This document shows positions 39,290 to 52,643 of a stretch of 64,000 nt of DNA, piece after piece. Positions within the stretch are counted from its first letter, which is position 1. Every line of letters starts with the position of its first letter. Both the position numbers and the translations under genes were made by a program. The notes under the pieces are model-generated. The model was not told where the DNA came from. It ran no database searches and was given only the letters and a program-made list of their open reading frames with translations. The DNA comes from Paralichthys olivaceus (Eukaryota; Chordata; Actinopteri; Pleuronectiformes; Paralichthyidae): positions 20,823,501 through 20,887,500 of the forward strand of contig NC_091107.1 of the NCBI RefSeq assembly GCF_024713975.1, in the 5' to 3' direction.

Positions 39290-39450
39290 CGCACAGCGCG
39301 CTGGGCCAATCCCTACGCAGCGGCCTCCCGAGCCCAACCAATCACAGCGCTGCCCAGGCCCGTCTCTCTGCAGCGCACCAATCAGCAGCGTCCCTCTCGT
39401 ATTCAACCACCAATAGCGTTTCGTTGTGTCGGGCTTTGAGGCGGGAGGAG
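39290..39450. promoter_or_regulatory. multi-CCAAT promoter-like region
   Basis: Four CCAAT boxes occur at 39306-39310, 39338-39342, 39378-39382 and 39410-39414, all on the plus strand, inside CpG-rich DNA. A GC box follows (GGCGGG near 39440). Regular spacing of about three to four helical turns is typical of NF-Y-driven promoters. It could serve the H3.3 gene or a divergent transcript. Confidence 0.6.
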
Positions 39451-39507
39451 CAGGAGTAACCCCGCCTCCTACCGCAACATTATGGCCGCAGAGCCAAACG
39501 AAGCTCC

Positions 39508-39622
<115 letters not shown>

Positions 39623-39949
39623 GTTTGACATTTTCTCCTAAAAACACGAACCGAGCGCCCACGAGACATCACGAGCACACAAGGAGACACGCGGCGAGAC
39701 GAGCTCCACCAGCCGCGGAGCAGGCGCCGGGTGTCCGCGGAGCCGCGACGCAGGAGCGGCTGCAGCGGAGCCGCCGTGAGAACAGAGGAGGAAGAAGTGA
39801 ACCCGGAGCCCGAGTCTGAAGCTGCTTTTCTCCCCAGCGTCGAAATAACAGCTCGTTTCTCCTCCGACCGACTCCCCCCGATGACCGTCCCGTGCCCTGC
39901 ACTTTAAACTGCTCCGCGGCGGAGAGAGCGACGAGAACGCGAGACTTAC

Positions 39950-40090
39950 CGGCGGTGAATTTCTCGCTGTTTCTTCGCTCCGGCGCGAGAGTGTTTGTCT
40001 GGCAGACTCAGATATTTACTATCTCACACAATGGAAGCGGAGCGGGAGCAAAATGGCGGCGGTGTCAATCACCCGTCTCCCACAATGCAA
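39950..40090 (-). promoter_or_regulatory. candidate H3.3 noncoding exon 1 and core promoter
   Basis: On the minus strand a strong donor (GCCG/GTAAGTCT) closes at 39950. Upstream at about 40050-40063 is GCCGCCATTTTG, a YY1 site in the orientation expected near a start of leftward transcription. CpG density is high from 39640 to 40060. Inference from motifs. Confidence 0.5.
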
Positions 40091-41729
40091 CTGTCAACAT
40101 TTGTAAACACCAACTTTTACTATCAAGTACTTTGAAATACTGTGTTCTCTCATCGCACCAGTGACAAATACCACCTTAGTTTGACTGTTATTGTGTTGCT
40201 GCAGTTTTTTTTACGACTGTTTCTTTGTTCACTATAGAGATCAGTACTAAATAAAATACAAACCAATGCGGGAAAAATAAATATTGATGCACTAGTCTCT
40301 CGAAGGACATAATGAAGAGTAAATCTAATTTATAAGGGTGATCCAAAACAAAATCACTTTTAAAAATATCAAAGAAAATGCAACATGTTGTCACCAGTGA
40401 AAAAAGTAATTCAGTTCTTCACTTCAGTCATTTCATTCTACGCTGATTTATACTTTAAATAAACTCATTCCTGCTCCATTATATTTTAAAGACAAAATAC
40501 AATTTCTGCCCATTAGCATTAACATCTGCACCAGCTATACATTGAATTGATGCCCACAATAGTATATTACCAATTATTAAAAACAGTGATTTGAACATGA
40601 AGTATTTTCACTTGAACTCTAGTATAATTTGAATGCTCCCCTGCCAGTGTGTTTAATGTGACTTTAGGTGAGAGTCAGATCAGTTAAGATCCAAGCTTAT
40701 TATGACAAGCAGGTATGTTTTCAGTTCAATACACATTTTAGACAAAATATAGAATGTGGTCATGAAGCAATGAAACACTGAAGTTAAAAAAATCCAGCAA
40801 GCTAGATAACAGAGTATGTTACTATGTATGTAGGGAAAGCCTTTTCAATGTAGTATAGTGTTTGTGTACAAACAGAACAGTGCACATTTCTCAAGCAAAG
40901 AACAGAAAATACATGGATCCATGATCTCCAACTCGCATTTTGATTTGAATATTTTTGTAAACAGTATTCACATTCATTAAATATCATGTGTCCTCCTTTA
41001 CCTTTGCAGTGAGTATTTTTTATTGATTGTTGTATCTTTCTTACAAAGCTTTTTATTGTGTCATATGAACAAATAAAACTCGAACACATGCCCATGTTTT
41101 CAATAATTTTGGTTGAACCTAAAATATAAAATTTGGTTTAAATAAAAAAGTAAGTTATTTTTGTAATCCTTTAAAACAGCCTTATTATGCATTCCAGTTT
41201 GTTGTTAGAAATTAGCCCTCAGGGTTGATGTCACAAGGATATCTCAGATTAACTCTTTGCAAATCTATTTGAGCACTCTATTCTGAATTAAGTGACTAAC
41301 AAATAAGTGCAGAAAACTAACCCCAAAAGGAATGTTTTACTTAAGCCTGTAGAAATGTGCAGATGAAAACAAACTCATGATCATCACATGAAAGAGTAGA
41401 GAAAATCAGAATATCAGCTGCCGCTCATGAGCTCAGGTCAGTTGTGTCAAAGCTGTAATCAGTTTGATCACTGATGCTGAAAAACTACTTTGATTTATAA
41501 CCAACCTTCATGTTGGCCTTTTTAATACCTTGATTTTTTTTAGTCAAATGTACACATATCACAGTTCTGTGTCCTGCTCAAGCATTCTTCTAACTTTACT
41601 GGTATTTTTTATCTCTTGGCTTGAATGTTTTATCTTCCAGTATTAAAGCAACTGTTTATGCCTCTTTTTAATAAAATGAATAAGTCGGAGTTTGAAACTC
41701 CAGCAAAGAGTGACTGGAGGGGTATGACG

Positions 41730-41950
41730 AACAATGTTCAACCCATGGAGAGAATGACCTTTTCACTAAATCTAGGAATTGTTGCAATATTGATACCTGG
41801 AGTAGGGAGCATTCTATAGTTGATCCAGATTGTGACTGGGAGCCAGTGGAGGTCATGTGGAACTGGAAAGATGGTGGTCACTGCTGTGTTTTGGGGCAGA
41901 ATCCAGATTTGGTAATGCACACTCAATAAACCGAATCCTGATTGAAATGA
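41730..41950 (-). mobile_element. possible LINE reverse-transcriptase C-terminal fragment
   Basis: A minus-strand frame reads PVPHDLHWLPVTIWINY, resembling the LHWLPV motif near the C-terminus of L2-type ORF2 proteins. It is short and ends quickly in stops. Confidence 0.4.
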
Positions 41951-42124
41951 TTGATATAGTTCTGTACGAACACAGAAAGACGTGTCAGCATACCTGAAAA
42001 AAAAAAAAAAAAAGGCAGGCCAGGAACTTAAGTTAACACCAGTGCAATAGTGTTACCACTGTGATCAATACTTATTTAGGATAAACTGCTCTGGATCAAA
42101 CATACTTCAAATAAATTTTTTTTA

Positions 42125-42280
42125 ACATCCTATGTAGTTGATAGAGCCCTTTACACACACGCGCTGCCCATAGATGCACTGTATGAATGTGTGTGAATGG
42201 CAAACTGTACTGTAAAGCAATTTGAGTGGTCATCAAAACTAAAAAAAGCTCTATATGAATACAGACCATTTACAATTTAC
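42125..42280 (+). repeat. common fish dispersed repeat, 3' part
   Basis: GTATGAATGTGTGTGAATGG, then a GTAAAGCAATTTGAGTGGTC block, an AAAAGCTCTATATGAATACA block and CCATTTAC is a very familiar repeat ending in fish genomes. Class not certain. Confidence 0.6.
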
Positions 42281-42490
42281 ACACACACACATCCCTGTGT
42301 ATTGAGAGGACATTAAATTCACTCTAAGCCTCCACATTAAAATCGAATGCTTTACATTGTTTACCACAACATGAGCAAGTTAGACTTCATGACTGCTATG
42401 AGTTTGTGCAGATTGACTTGATTCTGAACCAACCACAAGAAACATCCTGCACATAATAACACACATGGATTACAGCTATTCCTGACCAGT

Positions 42491-44035
42491 TTTATTTATT
42501 TCATCTCTAACTTTAGATACCTCTAGTTTGAGACAAGAGTGTTTTCACATTCAAGTACACAGTGCCTTACTTTAACACCCCATCTGAAAAGGTAGAGGCT
42601 TTAGATAAGGCAAGAGGAGCAAAACCTGCAAGCAATATAGAAGTCAAACGGTTACAGAGTACAACCTGGATTTAGACATTTGAACATATTATAGTTTTTC
42701 CATTATGATGAACCAAAAGGTCATGTAGTATAATACCAGATGAATGTACTATACATTAGTATCCAGCTTGAAAAAAGTGGCCCCAGAATCTTTAAAAAAT
42801 GTTTCCATCCCTCAATGTTTTAAATTCAGAACCAGTGAGGTGATACAAAACTGAACAACCACAGCAGGTCACCTGCAAACCCTGAACTGCCAAGAATCCT
42901 CAAGAGTGATCTGAAATCACATTGTTTGTGCAGTATGACAATGGGCTCGTATGACAATGACAGTAAACAAAATCACGTCTGTAGGAACTCAATTTAAGGC
43001 TCGTCACCAAGTTGTTTTCTTTGCACTAAGCAGCGGCAACATGTTCCTCGCCACGGTGTTCGAGAGGATGTCATTTTCAGATTTGTTCAGTTAGTCCAGT
43101 TCATGAAAGTACCTTGATTTTGAAGAAAAAATAAAAATGACTTCTGACACCCCTGCGTACACATCTAAAGCTACAACACACACACACATCCATCTTCCCC
43201 ACTTTTATCACGTTATGTGCAACAACTGCCCCGAGTCTTTTTGGTCCCTCTTCCACAGAAGAACAGACAAGTACCAACACATTCCATCAGAAGAAATCAA
43301 ATCTGCTCATAGCAAAGTTATGTAAAAATGGCACAGTCACAGAGAAAATGAGAGATTGATAAGCTTTGTATTAACGGAAACAAACCCACTGCAGCTCCTT
43401 ATTAAAAACTCACACTCAGCTGGATTCTTCAAGACAAACATGGACACACCGTGACGCCTACTTGAGTACATATTATCAGAGAGGGGGGGCGTCATGACCT
43501 ACATGTTTCCTCCTTCAATAAGTTGTGCTGTAACATCCAGAAAGAACGCAATGGATAGTGAACTACACAGAACTGTTCTGTAAGAGATAGAGAGTGCATG
43601 CATTTCTAAAATGCAAACCTTAATCCCAGTTGATGCTCAGACCCAGCGCCACGCCTAAAAAAAATACAACTAAAAATCCCTTTTTACTAGCGATTCTAAA
43701 TTCATATATATATATATATATTGTCTATATATATATTTTACATTTTTGTAGTTCCTGTTGAAAGTACCTTACGTCTTTCATATCATATACACTTTTGACT
43801 GGGTACTGTCTCAATTAATCACAATAACATGACCTCTTGAACAGTAATTTCAGGTACATTCAGGACTTTCTGTAAAAAGTCTTACAATTTTCTTTACAAT
43901 TCATTAAAAATACAAAGGAGCAAAAATATTGGTGATGCGACAGTCCACTGTCCTGCAGAGGCTGCTCAACCGTAGCTCATTAGTCTTTCTTCTACACAGC
44001 TAAAGATAATTTCACAAGTTTCCTCCCTAAATGCT
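42491..44035 (-). other. arhgap32: arhgap32 3' UTR (probable)
   Basis: Downstream of the stop at 44036-44038 there is no other gene. A cluster of AATAAA-type signals on the minus strand at about 42491-42500 would end a 1.5-kb 3' UTR. An (AT)n run lies at 43706-43734. Confidence 0.45.
43706..43734 (+). repeat. (AT)n microsatellite
   Basis: About ten AT units, a short break, then four more. Within the probable arhgap32 3' UTR. Confidence 0.85.
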
Positions 44036-47000
44036 TTATTCTGTACGGATCTCTGTCTCTGACCTCTGCATGGCCAGCTCAGTCTGGATATAGGCTCCCT
44101 GGCCCAGTGCTGTGGAGTACGCTCTGTTGTTGTGGCTCGCTGAGAATCCAGGGGCGGGATAGGAGCCGGAGCCTCCACGTTTTTGGACAGGAGCCTGAGG
44201 TTGAGGTACTGGGTGGTAATCGTCCAAGTTATCATAGTGGGACTGTGCCGGTTTTGCGCTGTGTTTCTGATATGAGTAGTCTCTGTCCACGTCGGCTTTG
44301 CCCTGGTTGTAGTGCTGCTGCTCTCGGACGCTGTGCGATCGCTCGAGTTTGGAGCGGGCCACTTGTTCCCTTGGAGCCGACGGTGGGTCTTCCGCACTGT
44401 GGTATCCGCTCGACGTTTTCACTTTACTCTGGTGGTGGTCAGAATCAGGACACTCGTAACGGGGTTGGAAGTTTCTCTTGTTGGGATACTCCTGCTGCCA
44501 GTGTTTCGACCTGCCGCTGTCTCCACCCAGCTTGTCGTCTCCAGTCTCGTACTTGGCCTCGTGTCGGCCGCTCTCCTGCTGATGGGAGAGACTGTGGCTC
44601 AGAGTAGCAGGAAGGGAGTGAGAGGATTGGCATTTTTTGGAACTGCTTTGCTTGGTATGTCCATCCGACCTGTCACCTACTACATTGCCCTGGACGTGCT
44701 TGTCAGTCTCCATGTACATGAGGACGTCAGGGTCTGACACCATGTGTCTGGGGAGGTAGCGGCCATCTTTGCTTTCCGCTACAACCAGCACAGCTTTACC
44801 TGGGTCAGATTTACTGCGCAGGTGTAGGGTTTCATAACCTGATATATCTGCTGGTGTGAACAAGCCGACGTTGTCATACTGAGAGAGGACGGGGCCTTTA
44901 ATCCTCTGTCTGGCCCTGCTCTCCCTGCGGATGGAGTGCATGCGAAGCCTTTCTGACTCCTCGGGGTCCCAAGAGAGGTAAGACGCAGCCTCCTTGGTCC
45001 CATGGCTGGGGGGCATGTCCCTGCTCACGAAGCTGTGCTCCTTCCCGGGTGGTATAACATGGCGAGCAAGGTAGTGGTAGCCAGTGGCCTTTCCACCTGG
45101 TCGGCTGGCAGCAGCTCCAGGATCTCGGCTGCCATAGGAGTGGATGTGCCGGATTCGGATGGTGCCATAAGGGTCGATGTCATAGTAAGGAGCCTCCAGA
45201 GGGCTTGAACCAGAGTAAGGACTATAGCGATACTGGACCCGCCCGTTCTCAAAGTAAGGCTGCAGCTGAGTGACGTGGTAGTCGGCTTGTGAGGACTGCT
45301 GTGAGGACTGCTGTGAGGACTGCTGCGGGGGCTGCTGCTGCTGGGGCTGCTGCTGTGGGGGCAGCTGTGGGGGCTGCTGGTAGGCTTTGCACGGATACAC
45401 AGGCCTGTGGTAGAAGAATATGTCATCTTCTGGAGGAACCTCTGTCCTTTGGATGGGCACTGAGCGGACAGCGGAAGGAACGTGGAGTGAGTGCACTCTA
45501 CGGATGGTGGGATAGCCGTGGGTTCTGTCATGGCTATAACCCGGATGCCCTGGCCCCGGTGACACAAACACACTGCGGGGGTTACCTCTGGATTTAATGG
45601 AGTGGTGGTATGACCTTGGGCCTAAAGTGCTGTATCTGTTGTCTACTCTGGCACTATAAGGTATCTGAGGCTCAGACTTGGACACGTAGGAGAGGTGTGG
45701 GGGGACACTGTCAGGCCGGTAGTGGTGTGGCATGGTCTGCGGGCCCAGAGGAACAGGCCTCTGGTGGTAGTATGAGGCTCCTGGAGGTTCAATTAAAACG
45801 GACTCTCCTTTACCGTGGTACAGGTAGGCTGGCTGGTGCATTGAAGATTTATGAGGAGAAAGAGGATGGTGAGGCAGAGCATCTTCATGGTGGCCAGGTG
45901 CAGGTCCCTCATCCATGATGTGATAGGAGGCTTCACTTTGGCTGAGCGCTGCAGTGGCCAGTTTGCTCTCGATGGTGCGGACAGGAGGGGCAGGAGGTTT
46001 GGGTCCGTAGGAGTCGTGATACTTTGCAGGATCTGTGCAGGGCTGTACTGGCTTAATGGCCTCCCAAGGCTTCTCAAAAGGCTCAGCAGAGGTGGGGGCC
46101 ACTCTTGCACTGGCCTTCGAGAGTGTCGGAGGCTGGGAATGGACTTGTGTCTGAGGCTGCGTCTGAGGTTGAGGCGGTGTAGGAAGATGAGGCTGTATCT
46201 GGGCTTGTGTTTGATGCTGTGGCACGGACACAGCATGCCTTTTGGGCTTTTGAGCAATTGGAGGCGGCTGTTCTGAAGGTTTTGGAAGGATTGCTGGTGG
46301 CGCAGTGCCCTCTGATTTAATCTGCGGAAAACACAACAAAACAGACTTATTTACACCGAAAAATTATTATTTCAATAATCATTTTTATGTTTTCATCAGT
46401 CTGGTTACTGAGCTGTTTCATCACAGAAGCAGCAGCAGAATGTTATATTTGTTCTTTTACTTGTTTTAGTTTTTCATGCTCTTCTTTTTCCTCTGAGAGT
46501 GGAGCCTTATGTTTAAGGCATAGTTGGCTTGTTTGATTTACAATGCAAGACAGCACTGAGTATTAGACAGCTCTTTAGAGTTATATAATCCTATTAGAAC
46601 AAACAGACATGTGAGTGGATCATCTCATATTGCTTTCAGCATGAGAGTAAGTAAACATAAGTGTTGACTCACTGATGTTATGCAGCATATGTGAATAATG
46701 AGTACATTTTGATCATGTTTTTGGCAGGGCAATAATATGATCATAATAATGTATAATCATCAATCAACATGATGAAGCTAATAGGATGTGACACTTACCT
46801 CAGGACCAGGTTGTGGTAAGACTCCTGTGTCTTTACAGCTGTCACTGGGGGTGGAGGCTGGGGTGGAACTGGCTGAGCTGGTATGAACTGGGACCTGTCC
46901 TGCAACAGCCTGGTGTCTTTCTGGACTTTTCCTTGTTGGAGAAGTCGGGCTTACTGAACTTGAGAGTGGAGAGCACTTGTATAGAGGAGTGTCAGGTGGG

Positions 47001-50000
47001 GTGGGGTCTTTTGGTGGTTGTGGTCCAGGTGGACCTCTTGAGGACTTGGCACTGTCTGGCGGCTTGGTGATCGTGCCGGTACACTCAAGCGGCTGCTGCT
47101 TGATTGGAGGACTAGGAGAAGACGGATATGATGAGGCTACGGGGAAAGCCGCGGCAGTGCCGTTTGGTGGTGGGGGACTTTCCCTTTCAGCTCTCTCCTC
47201 GGAGGAAGTCTGGAAATGTGGGTCCAGCGGATGCGGCAAGTCCTGGAAGTCACAGGCGTCCTGCAGAGGGGACACCGGTGTTGGGGGCTCAGAGGACCAT
47301 GACTGAGACTGAATGGAGACCTGCTGGGCAGACTCAGCGAGGGCAAGGGCCAACATGCGGGCAGCATTTTTAGGAGGGGGAGGAGGAGGGGCAGAGTTGG
47401 GAGCTGTGGAACTGAGGGAATGAGGGGTGAGGTCCTTTGAAGAGTCCGGGGCTACAACTCCTATCAGGGACACAAAAACACAAGGGATCTCTAGTTGAAT
47501 CAATAATCAAGAGAGCAGTAGGTGAAGTAAAGAAGTGACAGCAGGCAGGCAGGTTTTAAGGTGCTTCAAGAGTGGGAGGGAGAGGAAACGTTAAGCGTAG
47601 AGCTCAAGAATCATATAAAAACATTGATGTAAATGATGAAATCCATGCAAACCTCTGAAAATATATCAAGAAAACAATCATTTATGTAGTTGATTGCATT
47701 GATCACATTATTTTCAGTCAGTCAGAAACATGCCAAAAACTACATTTACAATACAAAGGTCATTGCCTGCTTCTTACCTTGGTGATTCTGGCTGCTGGCA
47801 GCTGGTGTCTGCTGAACGCTGTCCTCTCCCTTCACTTCTCGACTGTACGTGTTGTCAAACGCTGCCAGCTTCGTGTGCAGCTCCATTTGGAAAGCTTCAC
47901 CAAGGGACAGCTCAGCTGCCCTCAGCAGCACACTGCCCATCAGGGGAGGAGAGTCCTTGGGTATAACAGGAGGAGGTAACGGCTGTGGATGGAAATCCTG
48001 TCCAGCTCCATCTATGTCAGGCATCTCTGTAGAGAAAATCTTTGAAGTGGCAAAAGGACTCATGCTAATTGACTTTCCAGATTTAATAGGCGACACAGCC
48101 TGTGTGGGTTTATCAGTGTAAGAATAGGAAGTGGTCAATCTTTTGCTTTCCATGTTCTCTCCAGCAACACCACTGAAGTCTGTGGGAAACAAGGGGGTAG
48201 ACAAGCAGCCCAGGAAGGAAGCTGAGAGGTCGGAGCCATTGGTCTTGCCACAGACGCTGCCGGGGCTCCTCTTTAATGTGGAGGCCTCGGCCCCAGCTGG
48301 TGAGTCATCTAGGGGGAAGGCATAGGAGGTGTCTGGGAGACTGCACTGGAAAGACATGGGGTCAAAGTCCAAGGAGGCCATGCCAATGTCTGGCGGGCTG
48401 AGGTCCACCTCTTCGCCTGCTGAGCGGGGAGGTGAGATGAGAGCAGGCACACAGATGGGCCCGTCGTCCCCGTCGCTGTCCTCTGTGCCGTCCAGGTTGT
48501 CATAGGAGTTGCAGTGTTGCCGGCTGTCCAGCAGCTCGCCGTTAAAGGAGGCTGACAGGGCATCGCTGCTGGAGCGCGGCCTCCGAGGACGGTACACCTT
48601 TGACTCTCCTGAAGAAGGAAAAAGATATAATCAGAACTAACTCACTTAAAAAGTCAAAGTGAAATGAAAGACACAAAACGTTTACCTTCCACATTATGCA
48701 GGGAACTCAGTGACTCTTCACTTTTGGCTGATCTTAACGTTGCTGTGTCTCCTCTGCCTCCTGTAACATGATGATTAACAGATATCAATATTCTTAAACT
48801 CTTCAGTCAGTAGGACTATTAATTTAACTTGTAGAGGAAAGACTCACCAGCGAGAGCCATGGCTTTCAGTTCATTTGGCTCACTGGGATTGCGGTGAAGC
48901 TTGCGCTTGGACATGGAAGAAGACTTGCCCAGGTTGAAGAAAGAACGCCAACTACCCACAGGGGACTTCTTGGATTTAATAGGAGGCCTCTTCCTGTGAT
49001 TAAAATGGTGGAGAACAGACAGGGGAAAGTTAATTTCATTAAAAGATAATCAGCTGTGTGTAAAATCAGATCATCTTTATTTTTAATATAACTGTCCAAG
49101 TCTGAAACTAGAAACAGCCAAACTGAACTGGCAAACTGTGCCGGAACAAAATTGGTCAGCCTGCAGTCTTACCAGCAACCAACAGAGGGAGACACATCCT
49201 TGCATAAGAATTTTCCAATATCATTAAATACATATTTTTCAACAGACCCCACCTACAGTATCTGTCTGAAATATCTATGTCTACGTCTATGTGTCTAATT
49301 AACATTGGTCTCATGATGCTGTGTTTTCAGGAGGAGGAGTCAACAAACCTCTCAGTGGGAAACTCGATGACGGTGTGGAACTTGCCCTGCAGGGCAGCTG
49401 GACCCTCGCCCACCTCGATGTACTTGCTGTCTTCAGTGACCGGAGAGTTGATCTGAGCCTGAGTCCTGGCCTGGGCCTCCTCCAGACTCAATAGTTTTGT
49501 GGAGGGTGATGAAACCAGCAGGGACTTCGGCCGTGACAACGAGTTGTGACCTGGTGACGTGGAATCAGGCAGGAGTGTAGCAGTGAATGGTACAGCAGCG
49601 GTTATTGTAGTGACTATTTGATCAGGAGTATAATCTATGTTTATGTGCGTACCTGCTCCCTCTCGTATTAGTGTGCTGAGTTTAGTGCTAAAGAGAACGT
49701 CCACATGGTTGAGGATGAACTCCACAACCACTGACTGGATTCTGACTTCCATGAAGGCCGCTGTGCCGCTGAAGCACGCAGATTCAATCTGTTTAGACCT
49801 GAGACAAACACAGAAACATGACAGTGAAAAGAGAAGAAGTTATGCTACATTTTAAAGATCAATGCGATCGACCGAAGAACAATCTGCAATTTCAAGGTCC
49901 TGAATCTAATTCTGCCCATCTAATTCTGTTTAAGTGGTCAGATTTTAAGTTACATCACTTACATAAAATGAGTTTAAGATGTGCTTCCAGCATTTGATGT

Positions 50001-52594
50001 TGCATGTGAGCTTTAATCATTCCACTCAGACAGAGTGACTCATTTAAAAAATACTTTGTGCTGCACAGCCCCCATTATCCCAGCTGAATCAAGTCTGAGA
50101 AATCAAGTAGAATGGGAAACACCCATAAAACTGAACCACATATTAGATTATCAGAGTTACTGCAAGTAAATAACAGGGAATTCAAAAAAGATTCTATTGA
50201 GCAGGATGGCATCTTACCTCAGCAGATTGGGGGCCCACACTATAGCCAGATTCTTGCTGTGCATGTTGGTGATGTAGCTGAAGGTTGCCAGGTGAGAGAG
50301 GTGTCTCATGAGGAACTCCAGAGTCCTAGGAATCAAAAATTATTATTTATCGTGATGTGCACGCTAATGGAAATAGGAGATAGAAATTTGAATTTATATG
50401 CTTTCACTAAGAAAAGGAAAAAAGTATTCATCAGCACCAATGTAAAAATCTTCTGGGTCTTGTTTAATTATTTCTGTCCATGCAGCATGGCACCACAAAA
50501 AAAACCTCTTGATTTTAACACTGAGAAACACGCTCACATGCACCACACATCCAGAATCTGGCAGTTACTAGGCCTGCCTGCAGGGGGCAGTATGCCTCCA
50601 CACTGACCTGTAATGCGGTGGAGGAAGCTGCTGGATGACGTCATGGATTTTGATGAGCCGCTCTTCATCCGTTGCTGCTGATACGGCATCCTTCAGAGTC
50701 CAAACAAAGCAAGGGATGGAGAGATAGAGAGAGAGAGAGGAGATTTATCACTGCATCAACCTTAAACTCCATCACTTTATTCCCAGATTCACAGGCTGCA
50801 TGGATCATGGGGTGGACATCTGTCCCCCGCCTCTCTCGCCCCCCCCCCCCAGCTGCCATAACAACCAGCAAACATTTACTTCAACCTCAGGGACAGTTCT
50901 GTTGTGTTTGGAGAGGGTTTTTATTCCAAGTCACACAGAGAGTGGTTTGATACATTCGTAATGACAGGGTGTGCCCGGTACAAAGCTGTTACTTTAGGGG
51001 TGTCAGCGACTCAGCGAAGATTCATACAAAGAATTTCTGCAAGATAAATGTGAGGAACACGCTTTTTTCACTCGAGAGCACAATTTTGTAATCAACAGCC
51101 AGTCACGCTTCAATCAGTGTCCTTTGAGGACACGTGAGCCTAAAAAGGTCACATGCAGCGCAACTGACCTGCATCGACTCTTTAGATTGGTGTGTGTGTG
51201 TGAGGAGTGTTAAGTTCTGCCAGGGCTTTGCTTACAGAGAATTTCTCGTAGAGCTGGTAGGTGAGCAGGGGGTTGGGCAGCTCTCTGAAGTAGAGCTTGC
51301 ACAGCGAGCCGACACAGTGGATGTCCTGGATGTAAACATCTTTGGTCAGGTCGGGGATCTGCTCAGAGTCAAACTCGTGCCTGATGAGAGAGGGAGAGGG
51401 GGCGAGTCAGCACAGTAACTTTCGATAGCTCTGAAAAAAGATTGACATCAGCGAGTGGCTGCTGTTGTGTGATGGATGGATACGAGACACGAGCAAAGTC
51501 GAGCTGCATTTCACTTAAAATATTTATCTGTGACTACACAGTCAAACAAATCAAACTTAGTAAGAAAAGTGCAATATGAAGAAAATGGTGTCTGTGTCTT
51601 CCCAAGTGTAACAAAGCAACTAGAAACAATGGGGTTACACTAATAATTGTAGGTGATCAATTAAGAGATAATCAGTGAAACTAAACCACGAGGATAAACA
51701 CCATTGCATGTTGTTGGGTTTACATATAAGCAAACACAATCCTACTCCATCCGAAAACTGACATGGAAACCTTAAATTTCCTTTCACAACACTACATAGT
51801 AAAACCTGTTTTCCTCAAATTCCTTCAATAATCTTACATGGAATTTCTTTCTTAAGGTGAAGGCTATTCTGAGATACAGAGTTCCTCCTGTGGCACAGCA
51901 CAGTCTGAGGAAGCAGCACAAAAACATCCTGATAAACACTTGAATCAGATCCTGTGCTGAACTGGCCAGCGTGTGTCTCCTACCGCAGTTTCTGGATATT
52001 TGAGGCGATCCCAGAGAGGCGGTAGATGCCGTCCACCACACCGTGTTTCTCGATGAACTCGGTGCAGCTCTTGAGGACCTGGGGCACTGTGGAGAGAAAA
52101 CTTGTCGTCACATAACATCTCTTTCATTTAATATGTCTCCAGACTTCACTGAGCGCTACGGGGTCAAGGATAGGAAGGTTTTTCTTTTTCAAGTGTGCAC
52201 GCAGCGAGGTCAGGCTTATAGGTCAGGGGCTTTTTGGACATCAGGCTGCAGGCTGTTGAGTGTGAATAAATGTTTTTTGTGCTTTCGAAAGGAAAAGCAC
52301 TTTTTAAGATGAGAGTGGAATCATTTGAACCCTGTAAAGTGGAAAGTTATATATCCCGAAGAGCAGGCTAACCTATTTTCTACACTGACGCAGTTTTCTG
52401 CATGAGGCAAACAGTGAGATAGCTTGTTGTTGTTCTGTGTGAGTGAGGCAGTCAGCCACATACGGACAGCTTCAGATACAAAGCTAGTGATTGTGTTGGA
52501 GATGAGAGACAAACAAAAAAAGAAAAACCTCAGAAAAACACAAAACTTCTTCATTCTTCTCCAGCAAACATAAATCACGGAGGCATGTTATTTA

Positions 52595-52643
<49 letters not shown>

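Larger units (their letters stand above)
40091..42490. other. intergenic region between H3.3 and arhgap32, no gene seen
   Basis: AT-rich. It holds a possible LINE-like fragment near 41.7-41.95 kb, a poly-A run at about 41999-42013 and a dispersed repeat ending near 42.28 kb. Confidence 0.65.

Noticed and set aside
44107..44737. Long plus-strand frames opposite the last arhgap32 exons (also near 45610, 45851 and 46977)
   Set aside because: Antisense shadows of a GC-rich coding exon. The minus-strand frames have clear ARHGAP32 motifs and splice-consistent ends.
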